Below are positions 24,135 to 37,154 of a DNA stretch of 64,000 nucleotides, piece after piece. A program made the position numbers and the translations under genes. The notes beneath the pieces were generated by a model. It did no database searches. It was not told the origin of the DNA and saw nothing but the letters and a program-made list of their open reading frames with translations. This DNA comes from Fictibacillus marinisediminis (GTDB lineage Bacteria > Bacillota > Bacilli > Bacillales > Fictibacillaceae), in contig NZ_JAIWJX010000002.1 in assembly GCF_023149135.1 (NCBI RefSeq), positions 3,410,001 through 3,474,000 of the forward strand, given 5' to 3'. The number at the start of each line of letters is the position of its first letter. Position 1 is the first letter of the stretch.

Positions 24135-25597
24135 GTTTGTGCCATTCTCTTTCTATAGTTTTCGATCGCTTTTCCCACCGTCTGATAGACCGTATGGCCA
24201 ATCGCTTTTCCAATCGGTGTAATCGTACCGGCGTACCTCATTCTTTCTCCTTCCTGGGTCGATGCGATGCAAAGGCTGTCAGTCGAAGTGCCTGTAGCAA
24301 TCGTTCCAGTAATAGGATCTTTAATTCCATAGTCTCTGAGAGCGCTCGACTTTGCTTCTATCGCTGTCATCATCGCCTGAACAAATGCCTCATCGGTTAG
24401 CTCTCCCTCAATAAAGAGCCAGATGTTAATCGTACCGATCGCCACAGTATCATCCTTCCGCTGCCACGATTGTGCAGCATCTACCGCATTGGATGTTCCT
24501 GCTGTTGCTGCAGCAAGGATCTTGATTCCTTCTTTTTCTATTGATACCATACCTGCATCCTCAAGCCGTGCTGCTGTCATCATTCCAATGGTCTCGTTCG
24601 GATTGACAGGAAGGGAGTGCAGATACGCTTCATATTCAGAATGTGCATCGTCATAATTGTAGTTTTTATCCACATGTCGGTTAACAAACGTATTCGCCCA
24701 GCAGAACCCTCCGCCGATCAGGGCAGAAGACATCGTTTTTAAAAAATAGGGGCTTCGGAACACCATCGCTTCACTTGTGGTTTGAAGCTCAATATCTTCT
24801 ATTTTCTTTTGTTCCTCACGTTCACTTGGCACCAGTGCGATCAGGGGCTTCGGCTTCTGCGGATGCTCCTGCCTGCTCAGCTTCGTATCATAAACACCTT
24901 CCAGCAGGATGCTGTCCATAATGTCACCAGGCTTTCCGACCGCCTTCTCCTTTCCGTCATCGAGAAGAAGAACCTGGTCACAGTACAGACTGGCAATATT
25001 CAAATCATGCAATATGGCAACTACCGTCAACTGGCAGCCCTGCACCCAATCTTTGAGCAAGTCCATGAGTTTCATTTGATAGGAAAGATCAAGATGGTTT
25101 GTCGGTTCATCGAGCAGCAGAATCTCCGGTTCCTGCGCAAGCGCCTTAGCTAAAAGAACCCGCTGCCGTTCCCCGCCGCTTAGGGATTGAATGCTTTTCT
25201 CCGCAAAATGCTGGACGCCTGTAAACTCCATGGATCGCTGGACCATCTCTTCATCCTTCTGCGTTGATTGTTTCAGCAATCCTTTGTAAAAGGGATACCG
25301 GCCGAGCGCCACCACTTCGTGGACGGTAAAATCAAACGAGCTTTCCGCATGCTGAGGAAGAACGGCAATAATTTTTGCCAATTCTTTTGCAGAGTAGCTG
25401 CTGATTGGCTTTCCTTTTATAAGAACCTCACCGGATTGCGGGGAAAGCATTCCGTTCATCATTTTCATGAGAGTGGTCTTCCCGCTCCCATTTGGTCCGA
25501 TGATGCCGGTTATTTTTCCTCTTTCAATGGAAAAAGAAAGATCTTTTACGACGGGCTTTCCGTCATATCCTCCAGTAAGCTGCTGGATCTGGATCAT
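24131..25597 (-). CDS. BtuD-CbiZ fusion: corrinoid ABC ATPase plus adenosylcobinamide amidohydrolase
   Basis: 488 residues. Residues 1-255 are a FecE/BtuD-type ATPase: Walker A GPNGSGKTT (34-42), LSGGERQ (139-145), ILLLDEP (159-165), switch region ILHDLN. After a linker (about 256-285), residues 290-485 form a CbiZ domain with GGGFCWANTFVNRHVDKNY, AAATAGTSNA, GTINIWLFIEGEL and GTATGTSTDS-like GTIATGTSTDS blocks. CbiZ cleaves the aminopropanol side from adenosyl(pseudo)cobinamide to give cobyric acid. Fusing importer motor and hydrolase couples uptake to remodelling. The ATG overlaps the permease stop (ATGA). Confidence 0.93.
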   Translation of the reverse strand: MIQIQQLTGGYDGKPVVKDLSFSIERGKITGIIGPNGSGKTTLMKMMNGMLSPQSGEVLIKGKPISSYSAKELAKIIAVLPQHAESSFDFTVHEVVALGRYPFYKGLLKQSTQKDEEMVQRSMEFTGVQHFAEKSIQSLSGGERQRVLLAKALAQEPEILLLDEPTNHLDLSYQMKLMDLLKDWVQGCQLTVVAILHDLNIASLYCDQVLLLDDGKEKAVGKPGDIMDSILLEGVYDTKLSRQEHPQKPKPLIALVPSEREEQKKIEDIELQTTSEAMVFRSPYFLKTMSSALIGGGFCWANTFVNRHVDKNYNYDDAHSEYEAYLHSLPVNPNETIGMMTAARLEDAGMVSIEKEGIKILAAATAGTSNAVDAAQSWQRKDDTVAIGTINIWLFIEGELTDEAFVQAMMTAIEAKSSALRDYGIKDPITGTIATGTSTDSLCIASTQEGERMRYAGTITPIGKAIGHTVYQTVGKAIENYRKRMAQT

Positions 25598-26676
25598 GTG
25601 GTCACCTTCTTTCGACGATAGCGAATAAAGATTAAGGCAAAGATCGGACTTCCGATAATCGCTGTCAAGACACCGATAGGCAGCTCCGTCGGCGCGATGA
25701 TCGTTCGGGCGATGAGATCAACCAGAACGAGAAACACCCCGCCCAGAAGCGTGGACAGCGGCAGCAGATGGCGATGATCTACTCCCCATATCATGCGGGC
25801 CATGTGAGGGATGACAAGGCCGACAAACCCGATGGTGCCTGACACCGCTACTGCAGATCCCGTCAGAAGCGAGGCCCCGAACAGTACGAGTGACGTATGT
25901 TTTTTCACGTCAACACCAATGGTTTTTGCATCCTGCTGGCCAAAGGAAAGCGCATTTAATTCACGAGCACTTGCCAGAAGAATCAAAAGCCCTGCGGCCA
26001 AAAACGGAGCGATGAGCTGAACATACGGCCATCCTCTCATGGATACGCTGCCGAGCAGCCAGCCGATAATCTGTCTTAATTCATCACCAGTCAGAGCGAT
26101 TAAAAGAGACGTTACAGCACCTATAAACGAGCTGCTTAAAATCCCTGCCAAAATAATCGTCTCAACAGACAGGCTGCGCTGCACAAGGCGAGCAAAATAG
26201 ATAACCCCAACAAGGGTAAGAAAGCCGGTAATGATGCTAACCACCGGAAGTGTAAAACTCCCCAGTATAGGCAGCTGAATGCCAAAGAACAGCACAGCCA
26301 CAGCGCCCAAAGCAGAACCGGATGAAACACCCAGCGTATAAGGATCGGCCAGAGGATTTTTCAGCAGCCCCTGAAATGCCGTTCCCGCCAGCGCCAAAGA
26401 GCAGCCGACAAGCATAGCGAGCACGACTCGTGGAAAGCGGATTTCCATGACGATATTAACGATCGAAGAATCAATGGATGCTGGTACGGGATAGTGGAAA
26501 AGCTTCGCTCCTAAAATCTGCACTACATGAAAAAGGGGGATAGGTATAGAACCTACCGATATCCCCAAGGCAACAGCTAAGCCCAACAGCAGAAGCACTG
26601 CTGTATATGAAATGATAATTTTACTTTTTGTATACTTCCGGATAGATGGCTTTTGCAAGCTCCTCCACTCCTTCAA
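25594..26676 (-). CDS. btuC: Corrinoid ABC transporter permease BtuC
   Basis: Up to 360 residues; about ten membrane helices of the FecCD/BtuC family, with LAGTAFQGLLKNPLADPYTLG and GAAVAVSGTIGFVGLVIPH-like GSAVAVSGTIGFVGL as family blocks. It is the membrane channel partner of BtuF and the BtuD-CbiZ ATPase. The start is uncertain: the TTG at 26676 lies 56 bases inside btuF without a clear RBS, and a second TTG at 26658 directly follows GGAGG too closely. The first membrane helix begins near residue 22, so either start gives a complete protein. Confidence 0.92.
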   Translation of the reverse strand: MKEWRSLQKPSIRKYTKSKIIISYTAVLLLLGLAVALGISVGSIPIPLFHVVQILGAKLFHYPVPASIDSSIVNIVMEIRFPRVVLAMLVGCSLALAGTAFQGLLKNPLADPYTLGVSSGSALGAVAVLFFGIQLPILGSFTLPVVSIITGFLTLVGVIYFARLVQRSLSVETIILAGILSSSFIGAVTSLLIALTGDELRQIIGWLLGSVSMRGWPYVQLIAPFLAAGLLILLASARELNALSFGQQDAKTIGVDVKKHTSLVLFGASLLTGSAVAVSGTIGFVGLVIPHMARMIWGVDHRHLLPLSTLLGGVFLVLVDLIARTIIAPTELPIGVLTAIIGSPIFALIFIRYRRKKVTT

Positions 26677-27580
26677 TCAATCGCGGTCCCGGACGTGTCA
26701 CCTTATCAGAGTGCACATCATAAATTTCTTTGTTTTTTACCGCAGGAACGTCCTTCCAGGCTTTACGGGCCATAATCTGTTCCACCGGCTTTTTGGAGTA
26801 ATAGCCGTACGTTGTGACGATCGCGTCCGGTTTGTATTTGACAGGCTGCTCTTCAGATACCTTTGCCCATCCCTTCAATTCCCCAGCGGCATTTTTGGCA
26901 TGAATGGCGTTCAGCATCTCATCAATGAATGTACCCTTGCCGGCAGTAAAAATCTCCGGAGCTGGAGCAACCTCAACCCAAACTTTTTTTTCTTTCTTTA
27001 CGTGTTTTGCTTTTTCCTTGATCGCTGACAGATCATCCTTCATGGATTTTACAATCTTGTCACCTTGTTTTTGAGTGCCCGTCGCTTTAGCGATCATGTC
27101 GATGGACTTGTATGTATCCGTAAAGTTCTGCGCATCATTGATCACAATTACTTTGATCCCGGCATTCTTAAGCTGATCAATTCCCTGCTTGGAAGTATGC
27201 GCACTGGAGGCATGAGCAAGAACGAGATCAGGCTTCAAGCCAACAATCTTTTCCACGTTAAAATCCAATCCGCCGATTTTAGTCTTTTTCACAGCTGCTT
27301 CTGGATAGTTGTCAAAGTCAGAAACGCCGACAATTTCCTTATCCAAGCCAAGTGCAAATGCGACCTCTGTATTACTCGGTATGAGCGAGACGACCTTTTT
27401 TGGTTTCTTATCAATTTTTACGTTCTCACCCGCCGCATCTTTAATCGTTACGGGGAATTCACTCTTTGCCTGATTGGCACCGGTTTCCTTTTTGTCAGTT
27501 GACTGATTTCCAGCCGAACAACCGGCAATGATGGCGATCACGAGCATCAGCATCATCGCAATTTGTGTAAACTTCTTCAA
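26621..27580 (-). CDS. btuF: Corrinoid-binding lipoprotein BtuF
   Basis: 319 residues from a TTG at 27580, chosen over the GTG at 27589 because AGGAG is 10 bases from the TTG but touches the GTG. The signal MKKFTQIAMMLMLVIAIIAGC ends in a lipobox with C21, so it is a membrane-anchored lipoprotein. The mature part is a class III solute-binding protein: VVSLIPSNTEVAFALGLD, KIGGLDFNVEKIVGLKPDLVL and RPGPRLIEGVEELAKAIYPE. The upstream cobalamin riboswitch shows that the ligand is a corrinoid. First gene of the B12 operon. Confidence 0.93.
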   Translation of the reverse strand: MKKFTQIAMMLMLVIAIIAGCSAGNQSTDKKETGANQAKSEFPVTIKDAAGENVKIDKKPKKVVSLIPSNTEVAFALGLDKEIVGVSDFDNYPEAAVKKTKIGGLDFNVEKIVGLKPDLVLAHASSAHTSKQGIDQLKNAGIKVIVINDAQNFTDTYKSIDMIAKATGTQKQGDKIVKSMKDDLSAIKEKAKHVKKEKKVWVEVAPAPEIFTAGKGTFIDEMLNAIHAKNAAGELKGWAKVSEEQPVKYKPDAIVTTYGYYSKKPVEQIMARKAWKDVPAVKNKEIYDVHSDKVTRPGPRLIEGVEELAKAIYPEVYKK

Positions 27581-27628
27581 TTCCTTCACGCTCCTGTATG
27601 TATCATTTAGCTGGGATTGTGCAAAACA

Positions 27629-27885
27629 AAAAAAAGCCCTCCCTTCGGAGAGCGAATCAACAGTTAATCAATAAATGATTACAATTGCTTCACCTTTTCC
27701 TCGAAGGTTCGCACAGGCAATTAAGGCAGGTCTCCTGACTCTCGATCAACAATCTTCTTTTCCTTCCCATTCTTTGACAGAACAGTGGAAACATAAGAAG
27801 ATTTCCCGATTACAGTGGCGGGACCGTGCTGGACTTGAACCAGCTTCCCTTTTAACGTTTTATTTGACACAAAACGGACCTTAAC
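27629..27885 (-). promoter_or_regulatory. Cobalamin (adenosylcobalamin) riboswitch with terminator
   Basis: On the minus strand the conserved pieces occur in order: AAAGGGAAGC-type P2/P3 entry, GCGGGACCGTGCTGGACTTG on the complementary strand (read GTCCAGCACGGTCCCGCC), then GCCACTGT, and the B12 box AGTCAGGAGACCTGCC at 27725-27740. The expression platform is an intrinsic terminator, GCTCTCC-GAAG-GGAGGGC followed by eight T (27628-27653), about 50 bases before btuF. High B12 should terminate transcription. A -10 TATAAT sits at 27905-27910. This region fills the 354-base gap before the acetyltransferase gene. Confidence 0.95.
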
Positions 27886-27934
27886 CGCATATTCAGCTAT
27901 ATCCATTATACCTCTTACCGGCAAAATGAAAAGT

Positions 27935-28501
27935 TTAATTTATGTTCAATGACGCCCGGGACTGCGGGCTGACTTCCAGCCAGTCGCTCTTGAGCAGGCC
28001 CATAACATGTATATCAAAATACTGATCTTCGTCAAAGTAGGCTTGCCTTCTGACGCCTTCCTTTTGAAACCCCAGGGACTTCAGGAGCTTCAGGCTTCTT
28101 GTGTTATATTCGTAGACCTCAGCATCAATCCTGTAGGTCTCATGCTGAAACAGGTGCTGAAAGATGCCTGCCAGTGCTTCCCCCATGTATCCTTTTCCTT
28201 GTTCGGCACCGAGTCCGAACCGAAGCCAGCCATAACGCTGCGAGCTTCCCATCCAGTTGAAACGGACGTATCCAACAGGCTGCGAGCTCCTCTTTTCGAT
28301 AATCATCAAGTAAGATTCGTTCATCTGGCTTAAGCTTTTCTCAATATCCTGCCTTTGATTGCCTTCATTAATGATGGTCATAGAACCTGTAGACATTTTC
28401 CGAAAGAGAGGACCGCTTTTCCATTGTGCGATAACAGAGGCATCATTCACCGTAATTTCCCTGATCTTCAGTCTTTCAAATTCAAGCTCCATTTTCGGCA
28501 T
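27935..28501 (-). CDS. GNAT acetyltransferase, RimJ/RimL-like
   Basis: 188 residues. RLKIREITVNDASVIAQWK opens the fold, and the acetyl-CoA site is FGLGAEQGKGYMGEAL (Q/R-x-x-G-x-G/A type), followed by AEVYEYNTRSLKLLKSLGFQKEG, the RimJ/RimL-type end. It may acetylate an N-terminus or small amine; the substrate is unknown. RBS GGGGAGG, 8 bases before the ATG at 28501. It seems to be a monocistronic gene between the B12 promoter and the NERD gene. Confidence 0.88.
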   Translation of the reverse strand: MPKMELEFERLKIREITVNDASVIAQWKSGPLFRKMSTGSMTIINEGNQRQDIEKSLSQMNESYLMIIEKRSSQPVGYVRFNWMGSSQRYGWLRFGLGAEQGKGYMGEALAGIFQHLFQHETYRIDAEVYEYNTRSLKLLKSLGFQKEGVRRQAYFDEDQYFDIHVMGLLKSDWLEVSPQSRASLNIN

Positions 28502-28570
28502 GCTCCAAACCTCCCCGTTTGTACCGAGTATGAAATGATTTATTTTATCATAATATGCAGCTCCTGAAAT

Positions 28571-29518
28571 TTAAAGATGATATCTCCTGTCTTTATAGGT
28601 TCCCGTGTGAGGGAGGTTTAGAGATTTGAGGATTTTCGCTGAAATAGAGGGAGAAGTCAATCCTAAAAATCCCCTGAGGTCTCGATTTGTAATTGTAGAG
28701 CTAACTAGAAGCTTATAGTCATCTAATGAATGGAGATGAGCGATCTTGGAGGAATGATCACACGAAGAGCAAATCCAGTTCGTATACAGCTTTTTCATAC
28801 CTATAGAAGAACAAACTGAACAATAAACGCCCGTTAAGAGCTCATTGGGCTGTATTTGAAACTTTGATAGTATGTCAGGATTGAAGGGAATATGGTTTTT
28901 GTTGAATTGCTTTGCGGCTCTATTGACCTCTTTATTTGTCATAATTTGAGTTGTGTAACGGGTTTGTAAGCTGCTGATTACCGATGGAAGGTTGGCGCCA
29001 TGGATGATATTGCGGGATAAATCAGGGGTAAGAGGATTTTTAATGAGGGTATAAGGACTGCTTACGACTATAAGGGACTCGATGGGAATGCGAGGTAGTT
29101 TTCTTACAGCTAACCAAGATGTTAGCTGGTTCTGCTGACGCTCTACCTGCAAAAGCGGATCAGGAAAAGCTTCTTCTTTTTCATTATTTACACGGATTAA
29201 TTGTCGGTAGTTTGTATCAAAGGTAAGAATGCCGGATAAGTTTTTCACTTCTAAGATTAAAAAGAAGAACGAAGATAGGATGAGGTAATCCATTTGAAAG
29301 TAATAGGATCCCTCTAGAAGCCGCAGCCCATGAAAAATTGTATACTCCTTTTTGGGAAGTCGTTCAAGGTAATATGCGATTGCCTTTTCACCCTTGTATC
29401 CTGCCATTTGTCTGGCATAACTCTGTTCAATTTTTGTGCGTTTTTGGTGATTTATCGGAAGTCTTCGTAATAAAGCCTCTAATTTCCGAATATATATGGG
29501 CAGTTTTTGTTCATTCAC
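28571..29518 (-). CDS. NERD-domain protein with C-terminal zinc ribbon
   Basis: 315 residues. The NERD (nuclease-related) domain covers about 35-165: YKGEKAIAYYL, FQMDYLIL (D77) and LILEVKNLSG (E90, K92), a PD-(D/E)xK-like set. A four-cysteine zinc ribbon follows (C233, C236, C250, C253). The C-terminus (TNRDLRGFLGLTSPSISAKILKSL) looks like a winged-helix/HTH. NERD proteins are common in Bacillus, often on plasmids or near defence genes; biochemical role is unclear. The RBS is poor (AAGGA about 17 bases away), so expression may be low. Confidence 0.82.
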   Translation of the reverse strand: MNEQKLPIYIRKLEALLRRLPINHQKRTKIEQSYARQMAGYKGEKAIAYYLERLPKKEYTIFHGLRLLEGSYYFQMDYLILSSFFFLILEVKNLSGILTFDTNYRQLIRVNNEKEEAFPDPLLQVERQQNQLTSWLAVRKLPRIPIESLIVVSSPYTLIKNPLTPDLSRNIIHGANLPSVISSLQTRYTTQIMTNKEVNRAAKQFNKNHIPFNPDILSKFQIQPNELLTGVYCSVCSSIGMKKLYTNWICSSCDHSSKIAHLHSLDDYKLLVSSTITNRDLRGFLGLTSPSISAKILKSLNLPHTGTYKDRRYHL

Positions 29519-29612
29519 AATTTAGGAATCACATCCTTCATATGTTTTCCAGTTTATTTCGCTAAAAAGCGCTATTTCTCCTCTTCTGCAGTCTCATCAA
29601 ATTTGTGTTTTG

Positions 29613-29720
29613 TAAATACGATCCATTCTTGAGGATTTACATGCCAATCTCTCAAAAATACATGCCAATCTTCCTGAAATACATGCGGATCTCCCTAAAA
29701 TACGCGCCAATCACGAAATC
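29613..29720. repeat. Intergenic array A: five degenerate ~21-bp units
   Basis: Five consecutive units of 20-22 bases on the plus strand, such as ATTTACATGCCAATCTCTCA, AATACATGCCAATCTTCCTG, AATACATGCGGATCTCCCTA and AATACGCGCCAATCACGAAA. On the other strand the unit reads TTGGCATGTATTT plus about 8 variable bases. It lies between the NERD gene and the eno terminator; no gene is present in 29519-29737. Confidence 0.75.
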
Positions 29721-29737
29721 AGCAGAGTCCTCCTCAC

Positions 29738-29772
29738 AAAAAAAACGCTTGAGACTGATCAGGTCTCAAGCG
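29738..29772 (-). terminator. Terminator of the glycolytic operon (after eno)
   Basis: CGCTTGAGAC (29746-29755) and GTCTCAAGCG (29763-29772) form a perfect 10-bp stem with a 7-base loop; eight T follow on the minus strand. It lies 17 bases past the eno stop. Confidence 0.93.
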
Positions 29773-29788
29773 GTTTACGTAAAATAGC

Positions 29789-33517
<3,729 letters not shown>

Positions 33518-33564
33518 TCACGGAAAGCTGTACTGCTCTTCGTCGATTTCTTTTCAAACGAGTT

Positions 33565-34749
33565 TTACTTGTCGTTTAATGCTGTAACGCTAGGAAGCTC
33601 TTTGCCTTCCATGAATTCAAGTGAAGCACCGCCGCCTGTTGAGATGTGGCTCATTTTGTCTGCATAGCCAAATTTCTCAACTGCAGCTGCTGAGTCACCG
33701 CCGCCGATTACACTGTATGTATCTTTGGCTTCAGCAAGTGCTTCTGCAACAGAACGGGTTCCTTTAGAGAATGCTTCCATTTCGAAAACACCCATCGGAC
33801 CGTTCCATATTACAAGTTTCGATTTCTGAATGGTATTTCGGTACTTTTCAATCGTTTTAGAACCGATATCAAGTCCTTCCCAGTCAGACGGGATGGCATC
33901 GATGCCCACAACCTTCGTGTTTGCATCGTTTGAGAAGTCATCAGCAACAAGAATATCTTCAGGAATGAGGAAGTTTACTCCCTTTTCCTTCGCTTTTTCC
34001 ATGAAGCCTTTAGCTGTTTCAATCTTATCTTCTTCCAATAAAGATTTACCTACATCGTGGCCTAAAGCTTTGATGAACGTGTAGCCAAGCCCTCCGCCGA
34101 TGATCATGTTGTCCACTTTATCTAGCAGATTATTGATCACGTCGATTTTGTCTTTAACTTTGGCACCGCCAATGATAGCAGTGAAAGGGCGGTCAGGATT
34201 GGATAGAGCTTTTCCAAGCACATCAAGTTCTTTTTCCATCAGGAATCCCGCAACAGCTGGAAGATGTTTTGCAGCGCCTTCAGTAGATGCGTGCGCACGG
34301 TGGGCTGCACCGAATGCATCGTTCACATACACATCAGCGAGTTCAGCAAATTTCTGTGCTAATTCAGGATCATTTTTTTCTTCTCCAGGATAAAAGCGGA
34401 CGTTCTCAAGAAGAATGACGCCTCCGTTGTCAAGGCTTGACAGCGCACTCTTCACTTCTTCGCCGTATGCTTCGTCCGTTTTTACAACTTCTTTGCCAAG
34501 GAGATCGCTTAAGCGCTGTGCCACTGGGGTCAAGCGAAGCTCTTCGACCACTTGGCCTTTCGGGCGTCCGAGATGGCTCGCCAATAAAACTTTGGCACCT
34601 TGCTCTGTTAAGTATTGAATCGTTGGGAGTGCCGCACGGATTCGAGTATCGTCGGTAATTTTCCCATTTTCCATCGGAACGTTAAAGTCAACGCGGCAGA
34701 AGACCACTTTTCCATTAACATCGATGTCACGAACTGTTTTCTTGTTCAT
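33565..34749 (-). CDS. pgk: Phosphoglycerate kinase
   Basis: 394 residues. Two-domain kinase with [42 protein letters not shown] and the C-terminal [13 protein letters not shown] and [17 protein letters not shown]. It makes ATP from 1,3-bisphosphoglycerate. A 234-base gap separates it from gap and contains a strong stem-loop. RBS AGGAGGTTATA. Confidence 0.99.
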   Translation of the reverse strand: MNKKTVRDIDVNGKVVFCRVDFNVPMENGKITDDTRIRAALPTIQYLTEQGAKVLLASHLGRPKGQVVEELRLTPVAQRLSDLLGKEVVKTDEAYGEEVKSALSSLDNGGVILLENVRFYPGEEKNDPELAQKFAELADVYVNDAFGAAHRAHASTEGAAKHLPAVAGFLMEKELDVLGKALSNPDRPFTAIIGGAKVKDKIDVINNLLDKVDNMIIGGGLGYTFIKALGHDVGKSLLEEDKIETAKGFMEKAKEKGVNFLIPEDILVADDFSNDANTKVVGIDAIPSDWEGLDIGSKTIEKYRNTIQKSKLVIWNGPMGVFEMEAFSKGTRSVAEALAEAKDTYSVIGGGDSAAAVEKFGYADKMSHISTGGGASLEFMEGKELPSVTALNDK

Positions 34750-34930
34750 AAGTATAACCTCCTGACAGTCTTAATAGAGAAGAAAAGAATCCCTTTTACA
34801 CACCCTAGTTTAACCTAAAATGCGCAGGTGAAAACGGGAAGTTCGGAACTGTGCCCGTCTTCCGTAAATCTTAAGTTTAAAAGATAAGCTTTTAGCAACA
34901 TGCAACTGCTAAGAGTTCCTTACAAGGGAA

Positions 34931-34964
34931 AGAGGGTAAGGGCATCTTTCATCCCTTCCCCTCT
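34931..34964 (-). terminator. Stem-loop after gap (mRNA stabiliser or partial terminator)
   Basis: AGAGGGTAAGGG (34931-34942) pairs 11 of 12 with CCCTTCCCCTCT (34953-34964) around a 10-base loop, 20 bases after the gap stop. No T run follows on the minus strand, so it probably protects the abundant gap message or reduces read-through into pgk. Confidence 0.65.
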
Positions 34965-34983
34965 ACTTTAAATCTCTCTATTA

Positions 34984-35991
34984 TTAAAGTCCTTTTTTAG
35001 CAATAAAGTCAATAAGATCTACAACACGGCTGGAGTATCCAGTTTCGTTGTCGTACCAAGAGATCACTTTAACCATGTTGCCTTCCATAACCATTGTAGA
35101 AAGACCGTCAACTGTAGAAGAGTTAGTATTGCCGTTATAGTCAGTAGAAACAAGCGGCTCATCGCTGTAGCCAAGAATGCCTTTTAATGGCCCTTCAGCT
35201 GCTTCTTTCAATGCTGCATTGATTTCTTCTGCAGAAACTTCTTTGTCGAGTTCAGCAACAAGGTCTACTAATGATACATTTGGAGTCGGAACACGCATTG
35301 CCATACCGTTTAGTTTACCTTTTAGTTCAGGAAGTACTAGAGAAACAGCTTTTGCAGCACCAGTTGTTGTAGGAATGATGTTTTCTGCAGCAGCACGTGC
35401 ACGACGGTAGTCTTTATGCGGAAGATCAAGGATTTGCTGATCATTTGTGTATGAGTGAACAGTTGTCATCATACCGCGTTTGATACCGAATTTTTCGTTA
35501 AGTACTTTAGCGAAAGGAGCTAGGCAGTTTGTTGTACAAGAAGCGTTAGAAATTACATCGTGGCTTCCAGCATCGTATTTGTCTTCGTTGACACCCATTA
35601 CTACAGTGATATCTTCGTCACTTGCAGGAGCAGAGATGATAACTTTTTTAGCGCCAGCTTCTAAGTGTTTAGCAGCGTCAGCACGTTTTGTGAAACGTCC
35701 AGTAGATTCAACAACTACTTCTACACCAAGGTCTCCCCATCCTAACTGAGCAGGGTCACGCTCAGCCAATACTTTGATTTCTTTGCCGTTTACGATCAGC
35801 GCATTTTCGCCGACTTCAACAGTCGCATCAAGCTTTCCGTGTACAGTGTCATGCTTCAATAGGAAAGCAAGCATGTTTGCGTCTGTTAAATCATTAACAG
35901 CCACCACTTCTACGTTAGGGTTGTTTAGCGCTGCACGAAATACGTTACGGCCAATACGACCGAATCCATTAATACCAACTTTAGTTGCCAT
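34984..35991 (-). CDS. gap: Glyceraldehyde-3-phosphate dehydrogenase (glycolytic, NAD)
   Basis: 335 residues. NAD-binding [17 protein letters not shown], the catalytic cysteine C152 in [12 protein letters not shown] and the [11 protein letters not shown] block are intact. Directly behind the CggR repressor gene, it corresponds to B. subtilis GapA, the glycolytic rather than gluconeogenic enzyme. RBS AAGGAGGTCA. It is the first enzyme gene of the operon and is followed by a stem-loop, consistent with high, separately tuned expression. Confidence 0.98.
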   Translation of the reverse strand: MATKVGINGFGRIGRNVFRAALNNPNVEVVAVNDLTDANMLAFLLKHDTVHGKLDATVEVGENALIVNGKEIKVLAERDPAQLGWGDLGVEVVVESTGRFTKRADAAKHLEAGAKKVIISAPASDEDITVVMGVNEDKYDAGSHDVISNASCTTNCLAPFAKVLNEKFGIKRGMMTTVHSYTNDQQILDLPHKDYRRARAAAENIIPTTTGAAKAVSLVLPELKGKLNGMAMRVPTPNVSLVDLVAELDKEVSAEEINAALKEAAEGPLKGILGYSDEPLVSTDYNGNTNSSTVDGLSTMVMEGNMVKVISWYDNETGYSSRVVDLIDFIAKKGL

Positions 35992-36073
35992 TTAAAATGA
36001 CCTCCTTATAATTAGAAAGAAAAATATAGTTAAAGGGAAAACCCTTTATTCACAAAACAAGTTACATAGTCTT

Positions 36074-37096
36074 TCACAAGCTTGCAAGAAGTTTGTTTGC
36101 TGCCCCTTCATCGGTGATCAGCACCTTTTTGGGGCCATGCTTCATGAATGCCGCGATCGCTTCCGCTTTCGAAGCACCACCTGCAACAGCCATGATGAAA
36201 TCACTATTTTTCAGGTCATTCAATTGAAGACCGATCGTTCGAACACGATGCACTACTTCTCCATGATGATCGAAGTAATAGCCGAAAGCCTCCGCTACCG
36301 CTTTTTCGTGTTCGAGTTTTTCCAGCACAGCAGAAGAAGAATTCCTTCTGTTGGCCATTGTTTTAGCATCGCCAATTCCATGGATGACTATACTTGCTGA
36401 ACGGATCAGCTCCATGACTTCTTTTACCCCGGGTTCCTCAATCAGTGAAAGATAAGTTTCCTTACTGAGCTGATCCGGTAAATGAAGCAGACGATACTCA
36501 CCTCGTGCTTTTACAGCCATCGTTGAACAGATGGTGTTTGCCTGATTTTCTACCTTTTCGCCAAGACCGCCTCTGGCTGGGACAAACAGAAGGTCTTGGT
36601 CCTTGTTTCCAGGAGTCATCATTTCAGCAACAGCAGCGATGGTTGTTCCGCCGGTCACTGCAATGACATTATTGCCTGTTAACTCCTGTTTCAACCTCAT
36701 TACTGCCGCCTTGCCCATTTCACTTTTAATCCAAGGATCTTCATCACTGTCACCAGGAACGATAATCACTTCAGACAGGTTTAAGTTTTCCCTTAACTTC
36801 ATTTCTAAAACGCGAAGTCCAGCGAGTTCATTCATCAAAACTTCCAGCCGTTCAAGGACATCTAATCCATCGGGAGTAAGCGACATACCGCCAGGCAGGA
36901 TGGAAAGCAGCCCCTGGTCTTTCAAAAAGCTGACCTCTGCACGGAGAACCCTTTCCGTCATATTGAGGTTAATGGCAAGGCTTCGTCTGCCGATGGGTTC
37001 ATGAAAGCGAACAATTTTAAGTATGCTGTATCGTTTTCTCATTACCTCCAGAAGATCAGGCAAAAGCTTCTTCTGTATTTCTATCAAATCGTTCAT
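36074..37096 (-). CDS. cggR: Central glycolytic genes regulator CggR
   Basis: 340 residues from the second of two ATGs (37096), 8 bases after AAGGGG; the ATG at 37099 is possible. N-terminal winged-helix DNA-binding part: ILKIVRFHEPIGRRSLAINLNMTERVLRAEVSFLKDQGLL. The SorC/DeoR-type sugar-binding domain follows (GDSDEDPWIKSEMGKAA, VTGGTTIAAVAEM, FVPARGGLGE). It represses the downstream operon and is relieved by fructose-1,6-bisphosphate. A matching operator lies 58-94 bases upstream of its start. Confidence 0.97.
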   Translation of the reverse strand: MNDLIEIQKKLLPDLLEVMRKRYSILKIVRFHEPIGRRSLAINLNMTERVLRAEVSFLKDQGLLSILPGGMSLTPDGLDVLERLEVLMNELAGLRVLEMKLRENLNLSEVIIVPGDSDEDPWIKSEMGKAAVMRLKQELTGNNVIAVTGGTTIAAVAEMMTPGNKDQDLLFVPARGGLGEKVENQANTICSTMAVKARGEYRLLHLPDQLSKETYLSLIEEPGVKEVMELIRSASIVIHGIGDAKTMANRRNSSSAVLEKLEHEKAVAEAFGYYFDHHGEVVHRVRTIGLQLNDLKNSDFIMAVAGGASKAEAIAAFMKHGPKKVLITDEGAANKLLASL

Positions 37097-37154
37097 CATG
37101 CATTCCCCTTGTCTTTTTGTACGGCAGAACATAAGAGGAGTCCAATACTTCTAG

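Noticed and set aside
27675..27884. Plus-strand ORF before btuF
   Set aside because: It is the antisense of the cobalamin riboswitch.
29613..29720. CRISPR array in the 21-bp repeats (also arrays B and C)
   Set aside because: Units are degenerate, only ~20 bp, have no constant repeat/spacer alternation, and no cas genes are nearby.
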